Under the pieces are notes generated by a model. The model worked only from the letters and a program-made list of their open reading frames with translations, made no database searches and had not been told where the DNA came from. From NCBI GenBank assembly GCA_944333375.1, contig CALVKX010000140.1:1-5462 (forward strand): a stretch of 5,462 nt of DNA, given 5' to 3'. Within the stretch, counting starts at the first letter, position 1. The number at the start of each line of letters is the position of its first letter. Shown here one piece after another: positions 1 through 5,462 of the stretch. This DNA comes from an uncultured Eubacteriales bacterium. Lineage in GTDB: Bacteria > Bacillota_A > Clostridia > Christensenellales > Aristaeellaceae. A program made the translations under genes and the position numbers.

Positions 1-856
1 GGTTGTCCGGGTTGTTCGCGTAGGGCGTGAGCAGCGCCGCGTCCTCGGAGCCAAAGCAGCCATCCAGCGCCAGCTCAAAGCAGCCGCCGATGCGCTTCAT
101 ATGCCGGCGCAGCACCTTGGAGACGTCCATGGTCTGGAAGAAGATGCGAAACGTCTGCGGCAGGCCGCCTTCCAGCAGCCGCAGCATGTCCACGTCCATA
201 TCGCGCGGATAGCCCACGCCCTCCACGGCGTGCGCCAGCCCAATGCCGGCGGCGGTCAGCGCCGCGGCGCCCTTGCTCAGCCCGGCAATGATGCTCAGGG
301 GGCTGAGCTTGGCCGTAACCTCGTTGACGCCGTTGTAAAAGGCGTTCTGATATAGCCATCCGTCGGCGTGGAAGCCCGGGTCGCCCGTCACCTTCGGGCT
401 GAAAAAGGCCATCATGGCGGAGTTGCACACTGCCGCGTGCCCGTCGTACTTGACGATGATGAGCGGCCGCGCGGCCCAGCGGTCCAGGTCCTCGCGGCAG
501 GGCAGGCGGCCTTCGCGTACCAGATGTCCGCAGGCCCCAAAGCCGATGAGGAGCTTTTCCCGCGGATGGGCCTGGGCGTAGGCGCGCACGATGGCGGCCG
601 CCTCGTCAAAGCTGTGGGCGTCGGAGATGTTGAAGGTGTTTTCAAACATCGAAAAGCTCTCAAAGTGCATGTGCGTGTCGCCGAAGGCGGGCACCGCCAC
701 CGCGCCGCCCAGGTCCACGCGCGGCATGTCGGCGTATTCGGCGGGGATCTCGTTCCCCAGCCACAGGATGCGGCCGTCGGCGCCTGCCGCCATTTTGGAG
801 AAGCTTTCGCCCTCGGCCTCGCAGGTGATGAAGCGGGCGTTTTCAAAAACCGGCAT
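1..856 (-). CDS. YtcJ-like amidohydrolase, N-terminal part (3' end beyond left edge)
   Basis: The frame is open from an ATG at 856-854 to the left edge (285 codons, no stop), so the C-terminal part is missing. The protein looks like a member of the amidohydrolase 3 / YtcJ group, metal-dependent hydrolases of amide or related C-N bonds with a TIM-barrel core. Visible landmarks are a short N-terminal beta-sandwich strand region (1-55), the metal-binding HxH in GDTHMHF (H62, H64), the GFGACG segment near 105-110 followed by LPCREDLD (118-125), and KYDGHAAVCNS (136-146), which matches the conserved DGHAxxxNS block. A later LDGCFGSEDAAL block near 265-280 corresponds to the family DGSxGSxxAxL motif. 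The later metal ligands and catalytic Asp lie off-window. AAGGAGGG at 870-863 sits 6 nt before the ATG. No signal peptide is seen, so it is probably cytosolic. The substrate cannot be told from sequence; the family call is firm. Confidence 0.88.
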   Translation of the reverse strand, partial: MPVFENARFITCEAEGESFSKMAAGADGRILWLGNEIPAEYADMPRVDLGGAVAVPAFGDTHMHFESFSMFENTFNISDAHSFDEAAAIVRAYAQAHPREKLLIGFGACGHLVREGRLPCREDLDRWAARPLIIVKYDGHAAVCNSAMMAFFSPKVTGDPGFHADGWLYQNAFYNGVNEVTAKLSPLSIIAGLSKGAAALTAAGIGLAHAVEGVGYPRDMDVDMLRLLEGGLPQTFRIFFQTMDVSKVLRRHMKRIGGCFELALDGCFGSEDAALLTPYANNPDN

Positions 857-894
857 GATGAGCCCTCCTTTTTTCAGCGCTTGCGGACGCCATC

Positions 895-923
895 AGCATA
901 GCACGTTCTTTGGCGTTCGTCAA
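895..923 (-). promoter_or_regulatory. Sigma-A-type promoter of the amidohydrolase gene
   Basis: On the minus strand, TTGACG (923-918) is followed by a 17-bp spacer and TATGCT (900-895). TGC directly before the -10 box makes it an extended -10. The predicted start is near 888, which gives a leader of about 32 nt containing the AAGGAGGG ribosome site. The -35 begins 6 bp after the stop codon of the upstream acetyltransferase gene, so the amidohydrolase can be expressed independently of the merR-acetyltransferase unit, although read-through is possible because no terminator is visible in the 73-bp gap. Confidence 0.68.
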
Positions 924-929
924 AGGTCC

Positions 930-1544
930 TCAGGTGAGCTGCCCGGGCAGCCTGAGCCGCTCCCGCGGCGGGAAGGCGGCATCAAACGCCTCCGCCTGCG
1001 CCTCATCCACGCGATAACAGTCAGGCGTATGATAGGCCCCGGAAACGCCGTCCAGATATCCGGCCCTGAGCTCCCGGACCAGAAAATAGGGCACATCTTC
1101 GGACTCGTTGTTGTAGCGGACTGCCTTTGACGCGCCGGAGACAAAGCCGCACCTGCCGTAGAAGGCCGGGTTTCCCTCGATGCAGACCGCCTTTGCGCCC
1201 CGTGCCTGCGCAAGCGCCAGTGAATGGGTGAGCAGGGCCGTTCCATAGCCCTTGCGCTGCATGTCCGGTGCGATGCTCAGCGGTCCGAAGGTCATCACCG
1301 GCAGGACCCCGCCGCCGTCCATGCGGATCTTGGCGCGCACGTACATGATGTGCCCGATGATCCGCCCCTCCTTCTCCATCACCAGGTCCAGCGGCGCCAC
1401 GAGGTCCTTGCAGCCGCGCAGGCGGTGCACGAGATAATGCTCCAGACAGCCCGGGCGGTACACGTTCCAAAAGGCGTCGCGCGTCAGGCTTTCCACCTGA
1501 CGGTAATCCTCCGGGGTCTCCGGACGGATGATCCACTCTGCCAT
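930..1544 (-). CDS. GNAT-family N-acetyltransferase
   Basis: A 204-residue protein of the Gcn5-related acetyltransferase superfamily, which moves an acetyl group from acetyl-CoA to an amine. Residues 5-30 are the typical opening (IRPETPEDYRQVESLTRDAF). The acetyl-CoA pyrophosphate loop is QRKGYG at 96-101, preceded by the beta-4 strand FGPLSIAP. The later FYGRCGF block (128-134) is the usual motif B end. The sequence most resembles the YhbS-like (COG3153) branch, with a C-terminal extension of about 50 residues after the core. The acceptor is unknown: small amines, an antibiotic or a protein are all possible. The ATG at 1544 follows AAAGGAG with 8 nt spacing, and that site directly follows the TAA of the upstream merR-type gene, leaving a 13-nt gap. 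The two genes are therefore probably co-transcribed and translationally close. No separate promoter is evident. Confidence 0.9.
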   Translation of the reverse strand: MAEWIIRPETPEDYRQVESLTRDAFWNVYRPGCLEHYLVHRLRGCKDLVAPLDLVMEKEGRIIGHIMYVRAKIRMDGGGVLPVMTFGPLSIAPDMQRKGYGTALLTHSLALAQARGAKAVCIEGNPAFYGRCGFVSGASKAVRYNNESEDVPYFLVRELRAGYLDGVSGAYHTPDCYRVDEAQAEAFDAAFPPRERLRLPGQLT

Positions 1545-1557
1545 TGCACCTTCTCCT

Positions 1558-2376
1558 TTAACGCCGCGTGACGGGGATGTCGATGCGCGTAAGATACTCG
1601 CTGTCGCTGCGAGCGGTCATGCTGTCCAGCACGCAGGTCTCGTAGGAGGCGTCCCGCGGCGAAAGCCCGCGCTCCCGGATGGCCTCGAGCATGCGGCGGT
1701 AGGTTTCGCCCGTTCGGCTGTAGGGGCCGGCGTGCACGCAGCGCGCGTACAGGCCCGCGGGCCGCGGGCGGCAGGGGCGCGCCCTCACGGCCCTGTGCAG
1801 GGGGAAGAACACCTCGCAGACCTCCGTAAAGCGCCCCTCCGCCATGGCCTGCACGCTTACCCGCGTGCCCATCTGGTAGAGGTAGGGGAGCTGGCGCTCA
1901 TGGGAGAGGCGAAGAAGCGTCTTGAGCGCGACATCCGTCTCCAGCGTCCCGCCGGGCGGCGCGACGGGAGCCGCCGCCACCCAGCCCTCCGCGAGCGTCT
2001 CAAAGCGCACCTCGCCCGGCGCCTCCCCGGAGAGCGCCTCCAGCGCGCCGATTTTTCCGTCCAGCCGCTTAAGCGCCCCCGCGAGCCTGCGCTGACGCGC
2101 GGCGAGCGCCTCCCGCTGCTCCCTGAGGACGTTTAGGGCGTCCCCGGGCGTTGGCAGGGACAGAAAGGCGCGGATCTCCCGCAGGCTCAGCCCCATGTCC
2201 TTGAGGATGAGGATGTGATCCAGCATCTCAAGCTGGTCCGCGCCATAGTAGCGATAGCCGTTGCCCGGGTCCTTTTCGCCGGGCGAAAATACGCCCGCCC
2301 GGTCGTAAAATATGAGCGTCTGTTTGGAGATGCCCGTCAGGCGCGCCAGCTCGCCGGTGGTAAAACGGGGTTTCAA
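1558..2376 (-). CDS. MerR-family regulator with GyrI/BmrR-like effector-binding domain
   Basis: A 272-residue transcriptional regulator. Residues 5-73 form the MerR winged helix-turn-helix: FTTGELARLTGISKQTL, then a tyrosine-rich wing (FYDRAG, GNGYRYY) and LKDMGLSLREIRAFL. A Leu/Arg/Ala-rich helix (about 78-115) fits the antiparallel dimerisation coiled coil. Residues 120-272 match a GyrI-like small-molecule domain: RCVHAGPYS (212-220), SYETCVLD (244-251) and EYLTRIDIPV (260-269). E246 sits where BmrR-type proteins place the acidic residue that contacts cationic drugs. No metal-binding Cys cluster of the MerR/ZntA-regulator type is seen, so an organic ligand is more likely. The start is TTG (2376-2374) with AAGGAGG 6 nt upstream; no nearby ATG competes. 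In TLIFYD the usual Arg-Tyr of TLRYYD is replaced. It probably controls the divergent membrane-protein gene and itself. Confidence 0.92.
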   Translation of the reverse strand: MKPRFTTGELARLTGISKQTLIFYDRAGVFSPGEKDPGNGYRYYGADQLEMLDHILILKDMGLSLREIRAFLSLPTPGDALNVLREQREALAARQRRLAGALKRLDGKIGALEALSGEAPGEVRFETLAEGWVAAAPVAPPGGTLETDVALKTLLRLSHERQLPYLYQMGTRVSVQAMAEGRFTEVCEVFFPLHRAVRARPCRPRPAGLYARCVHAGPYSRTGETYRRMLEAIRERGLSPRDASYETCVLDSMTARSDSEYLTRIDIPVTRR

Positions 2377-2382
2377 AAGCGG

Positions 2383-2389
2383 CCTCCTT
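2383..2389 (-). promoter_or_regulatory. Ribosome binding site fixing the TTG start of the MerR-type gene
   Basis: The minus strand reads AAGGAGG, then six bases (CCGCTT), then TTG. This near-perfect anti-16S match at optimal spacing supports TTG at 2376 as the true start. The conserved HTH begins only four codons later, so no downstream start would preserve the domain. Confidence 0.8.
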
Positions 2390-2400
2390 GTCGCAGGGGG

Positions 2401-2431
2401 TTGACAATATGGTTACTATATCCCTTATGAT
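2401..2431 (+). promoter_or_regulatory. MerR-type promoter of the YitT-like gene (19-bp spacer)
   Basis: TTGACA (2401-2406, perfect -35) is separated by 19 bp from TATGAT (2426-2431, 5 of 6 to consensus). Spacings of 17 or 18 give no acceptable -10. A 19-bp spacer is the known hallmark of promoters activated by MerR proteins, which distort the DNA to realign the two boxes. Inside the spacer lies an imperfect dyad, GGnTA-nnn-TAnCC (2411-2423), close to the spacer centre, a plausible operator for the divergently encoded MerR protein. The predicted start is near 2438, giving a leader of about 39 nt. The site is read directly; control by this regulator is inferred. Confidence 0.66.
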
Positions 2432-2443
2432 GCTTTATGTCAA
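2415..2443 (-). promoter_or_regulatory. Promoter of the MerR-type regulator gene
   Basis: On the minus strand, TTGACA (2443-2438) is followed by exactly 17 bp and TATAGT (2420-2415). It is a strong vegetative-type promoter with a predicted start near 2408 and a leader of about 32 nt that contains AAGGAGG. It lies entirely over the divergent promoter: its -10 falls within the 19-bp spacer and operator-like dyad of the plus-strand promoter. Binding of the regulator would therefore be expected to affect its own transcription, and the two polymerases would compete. Confidence 0.66.
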
Positions 2444-2462
2444 CCGCATCAGGCACTTTGGG

Positions 2463-2468
2463 AAAGGA
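2463..2468 (+). promoter_or_regulatory. Ribosome binding site deciding the YitT-like start
   Basis: AAAGGA lies 8 nt before the ATG at 2477. It overlaps the first base of the alternative in-frame ATG at 2468, which therefore has no usable site. This favours the downstream start. Confidence 0.55.
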
Positions 2469-2476
2469 TGGATCGT

Positions 2477-3067
2477 ATGAAGACCCGCCGGGAGGCGGCG
2501 CGCTGGGCCATGCTGGTCCTGGGCGCGGCCATACTGGCCTTTGGCCTGTACAACGTGCACAGCCAGAGCCGCATCACCGAGGGCGGCGTGCTGGGCATGA
2601 CGCTCCTTCTGGAGCACTGGCTGGGCGTGTCGCCCGCCGTGTCGGAAATCGTGCTGGACGTGATCTGCTACGCGCTTGGCGTGCGGTATCTGGGCAGGGG
2701 CTTTCTGCCCCGCGCGCTGGCGGCGACAGGGTGCTACGCCCTCTTTTATGCGCTCAACGAGCGCATGGGGCCCCTCCTGCCCAGCCTCGGGGACTGGCCT
2801 CTGGCCGCGGCCATCGCGGGCGGCCTGTTTGTGGGCGTTGGCGTGGGGCTGGTGGTACGGGCTGGCGGCGCGGCGGGCGGCGACGACGCGCTGGCGCTGG
2901 TCCTCTCCCGCCTTTTGCATATCCGGCTCGCCCGTGCCTACCTTCTCACGGACCTGACGGTGCTCCTGCTCTCCCTGAGCTACATTCCCCCGGTCAAAAT
3001 CGCATGCTCGCTGGTCACGGTGACGCTGTCCTCCCTGCTCATCGGGCGGCTTGAGCGGCGCTCATAA
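2477..3067 (+). CDS. Short YitT-family integral membrane protein
   Basis: A 196-residue hydrophobic protein resembling the YitT (DUF161) family, multi-pass bacterial membrane proteins of poorly defined function. Counting from this start, probable membrane segments lie near 10-26, 38-48, 52-70, 77-93, 108-128, 150-168 and 172-190. Family-like signatures are the early GLYNVHSQSRITEGGVLGM stretch, matching the 'i..GGvtG' motif, and the glycine-rich GGLFVGVGVGLVVR followed by GGAAGGDDALA, matching the family 'GGstGGtD' loop. Usual YitT proteins are near 280 residues and end in a cytosolic DUF2179 domain; this one stops at RLERRS after the last helix and lacks it. The ATG at 2477 is preferred because AAAGGA (2463-2468) stands 8 nt before it; an in-frame ATG at 2468 would overlap that site and add only three residues. 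It is divergent from the MerR gene and probably its target; a transport or ligand-export role would be an inference. Confidence 0.8.
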   Translation: MKTRREAARWAMLVLGAAILAFGLYNVHSQSRITEGGVLGMTLLLEHWLGVSPAVSEIVLDVICYALGVRYLGRGFLPRALAATGCYALFYALNERMGPLLPSLGDWPLAAAIAGGLFVGVGVGLVVRAGGAAGGDDALALVLSRLLHIRLARAYLLTDLTVLLLSLSYIPPVKIACSLVTVTLSSLLIGRLERRS

Positions 3068-3922
3068 AGCGGTCAGGCCGTATTCGTCCAGGCACAGGCG
3101 CACGCCTTCGAGGTTGTCCGAAAAACGGACGCCCAGACGCGCCGCCTTCGCGCCGTCCATGCGCAGGCACCGCGGCGGCTGGGCGGCGTCGGGGATGAGC
3201 AGGCGCCCGGCGCGCTCCGAAAGCCCCAGCATCGCCATCGCGCCCTGCGCGGTGGCGTACATGTCCAGCGGCCCGTCGCTTCCGAAGTTGTACACGCCCC
3301 CGGGCAGGTCAAAGGCGCGCTCGAGCATCCCGGCCGCCTGCCGCGCGTAGGTCACGCCCCGCCAGTCATGCGTGGAGAAGCGCACGGGCCGGTCCTCCAT
3401 GGCACAGCGGATCAGGCGCATGAGAAAGTTGTCGCGGATGGGCAGCCCCCGGCCCGGCAGGTCATACATCCAGGAGGCGCGCAGCAGCACCGCCGAGGGC
3501 AAAATATCCAGCGCGCGGCGCTCGGCCTCCAGCTTGTGGCGGCCGTAGACGTTGACCGGCGCCAGGGGCGCGTCCTCGGAAAAGGGGCCTTCCGCGCCGC
3601 TGCCGTTGTAGACCTGATCGGAGCTGAGCAGCACGGCCCTCGCCCCTACAGCCTTCGCCGCGCGGCAGATCCACTCGCTCAGCAGCACGTTGGCGCGCCA
3701 GGAGCCCTCTGGATCGCGCTCGCAGGCGCCCGTATCCGAGATGGCCGCCATATGGACGATCACGTCCGGCTGCTCCCGCATCACGAATTCCCGCACCTGC
3801 GCCTCGTCCGTCCGCTCCAGCATGCCGCGCGGAAACGCCTTAACCTCCCACCGCCCCTGAAGTTGCCGCGCCAGCCGCGAACCCAGAAAGCCTCCCGCGC
3901 CGGTCAAAAGCACCGTCTGCAT
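3062..3922 (-). CDS. RmlD-like NAD(P)-dependent extended SDR (sugar reductase/epimerase type)
   Basis: A 286-residue extended short-chain dehydrogenase/reductase. TGAGGFLG (7-14) is the N-terminal Rossmann GxxGxxG nucleotide loop; VIVHMAA (54-60) is the strand near the cofactor. The catalytic group is visible as S101 in LSSDQVY and as Y126 and K130 in NVYGRHK, followed by LEAE. Overall length and the SSDQVYNG / PVNVYGRHKLEAE blocks fit the dTDP-4-dehydrorhamnose reductase (RmlD) family, but no rmlA/B/C or other sugar-nucleotide genes are adjacent, so rhamnose synthesis is not supported and other 4-keto-sugar or regulatory roles are open. ATG at 3922 is chosen: AAGGAGG (3936-3930) is 7 nt before it, whereas an in-frame TTG at 3925 has only 4 nt. 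The TGA overlaps the convergent membrane-protein gene by 6 bp. It is divergent from secA. Confidence 0.86.
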   Translation of the reverse strand: MQTVLLTGAGGFLGSRLARQLQGRWEVKAFPRGMLERTDEAQVREFVMREQPDVIVHMAAISDTGACERDPEGSWRANVLLSEWICRAAKAVGARAVLLSSDQVYNGSGAEGPFSEDAPLAPVNVYGRHKLEAERRALDILPSAVLLRASWMYDLPGRGLPIRDNFLMRLIRCAMEDRPVRFSTHDWRGVTYARQAAGMLERAFDLPGGVYNFGSDGPLDMYATAQGAMAMLGLSERAGRLLIPDAAQPPRCLRMDGAKAARLGVRFSDNLEGVRLCLDEYGLTAL

Positions 3923-3942
3923 CAAACCGCCTCCTTTTTTTC

Positions 3943-3951
3943 AGTATACCA
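3943..3951 (-). promoter_or_regulatory. Extended -10 promoter candidate for the SDR gene
   Basis: The minus strand carries TGG-TATACT (3951-3943), a TGn extended -10 with 5 of 6 consensus bases; no convincing -35 is found at 16-18 bp. The predicted start, near 3936, would leave a leader of only about 14 nt that begins with the AAGGAGG ribosome site. Plausible but unproven. Confidence 0.42.
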
Positions 3952-3992
3952 GACGCGCGCAAAATACGCCAGCGGGCAGGGAAGCTGCGCGC

Positions 3993-4022
3993 TTGCGTCA
4001 TCCCCGGCAACCATGCTATAAT
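3993..4022 (+). promoter_or_regulatory. secA promoter
   Basis: TATAAT (4017-4022) is a perfect -10 and is preceded by TGC (4014-4016), an extended -10. The best -35 is a weak TTGCGT (3993-3998) with an 18-bp spacer, as often seen with extended -10 promoters. The predicted start is near 4029, leaving a leader of about 50 nt ahead of the coding region. Confidence 0.66.
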
Positions 4023-4034
4023 ATAAGATGAGTT

Positions 4035-4055
4035 ATGATGCGCCCGGCGCGTCAT
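4035..4055 (+). other. 9-bp stem-loop in the secA 5' leader
   Basis: ATGATGCGC (4035-4043) pairs with GCGCGTCAT (4047-4055) around a CCG loop: eight Watson-Crick pairs and one G-T (G-U) pair. It starts about 6 nt after the predicted transcription start and ends 10 nt before the AAGGAG ribosome site. No T-run follows, so it is not an intrinsic terminator. It may protect the 5' end of the mRNA or act in control of secA; as DNA it could also be an operator. The pairing is seen; the function is inferred. Confidence 0.55.
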
Positions 4056-4065
4056 CGCCACATAT

Positions 4066-4071
4066 AAGGAG
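4066..4071 (+). promoter_or_regulatory. Ribosome binding site of secA
   Basis: AAGGAG stands 10 nt before an in-frame TTG (4082), 16 nt before ATG (4088) and 19 nt before ATG (4091). The TTG is within normal spacing; both ATGs are far. The site also argues against an in-frame ATG at 4028, which has no Shine-Dalgarno and lies at the predicted transcription start. Confidence 0.65.
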
Positions 4072-4081
4072 ACTTACCGCC

Positions 4082-5462
<1,381 letters not shown>

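Larger units (their letters stand above)
2399..2445. repeat. 8-bp inverted repeat carrying the -35 boxes of both divergent promoters
   Basis: GGTTGACA at 2399-2406 and TGTCAACC at 2438-2445 are perfect inverted copies around a centre at about 2422. Each arm contains one of the two TTGACA -35 boxes, so the symmetry follows at least partly from promoter function, but the match extends two bases beyond the hexamers on the outer side. Confidence 0.6.

Noticed and set aside
75..846. Two closed minus-strand frames (75-428 and 412-846) that might be taken as separate genes.
   Set aside because: Both are out of frame with the continuous 285-codon amidohydrolase reading frame, which carries all the family motifs and runs off the left edge.
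368..901. A 177-codon plus-strand frame over the amidohydrolase region.
   Set aside because: The minus strand here encodes conserved amidohydrolase motifs with a proper ribosome site; the plus-strand frame has no recognisable motif and is a codon-bias shadow.
2437..3054. A 205-codon plus-strand frame overlapping the YitT-like gene.
   Set aside because: Its product is a Gly/Arg/Ala/Pro-rich shadow without membrane segments; the overlapping frame from 2477 has coherent transmembrane helices and a ribosome site.
3050..3064. A small GAGC-GGC-GCTC hairpin at the end of the YitT-like gene, as a possible terminator.
   Set aside because: The stem has only 4 bp and no T-run follows on either strand.
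4021..4068. Direct repeat ATATAAG at 4021-4027 and 4062-4068.
   Set aside because: It is seven bases of AT-rich sequence, one copy in the -10 region and the other leading into the ribosome site; chance and function of the separate elements explain it.

Overview
The window is GC-rich chromosomal DNA. It reads like a high-GC member of the Firmicutes (Clostridia-like): AGGAGG-type Shine-Dalgarno sites are strong, TTG starts occur, a YitT-family membrane protein is present, and SecA is of ordinary bacterial type. This placement is an inference from gene style; there is no rRNA or other decisive marker. I see no mobile element, CRISPR array, tRNA or rRNA.

Layout from left to right. (1) 1-856, minus strand: the N-terminal 285 residues of a YtcJ-like metal-dependent amidohydrolase, whose 3' end runs off the left edge. 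It has its own good promoter at 895-923. (2) 930-1544, minus: a GNAT N-acetyltransferase. (3) 1558-2376, minus: a MerR-family regulator with a BmrR/GyrI-like ligand-binding domain, started by TTG. It lies only 13 nt upstream of the acetyltransferase, so the two probably share a transcript. (4) 2377-2476: a compact divergent control region. (5) 2477-3067, plus: a short YitT-type integral membrane protein. (6) 3062-3922, minus: an RmlD-like extended SDR, which overlaps the membrane-protein gene tail to tail by 6 bp. (7) 3923-4081: a second divergent control region with an extended -10 promoter on each strand and a 9-bp stem-loop in the secA leader. (8) 4082-5462, plus: the N-terminal half of SecA, cut by the right edge.

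How it may work together. The regulator region has the classic MerR arrangement. The membrane-protein promoter has TTGACA and TATGAT boxes separated by 19 bp, the over-long spacer that MerR proteins correct when they activate. The promoter of merR itself (TTGACA-N17-TATAGT) lies on the opposite strand over the same DNA. A simple model is that the MerR protein senses a small hydrophobic or cationic compound, activates the divergent membrane protein and adjusts its own expression, with the co-transcribed acetyltransferase as a second output. The SDR and SecA are probably unrelated neighbours; secA is a housekeeping gene for protein export.

The most interesting items are the overlapping divergent promoters with the 19-bp spacer and the hairpin near the 5' end of the secA leader. 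No wholly new system is evident.
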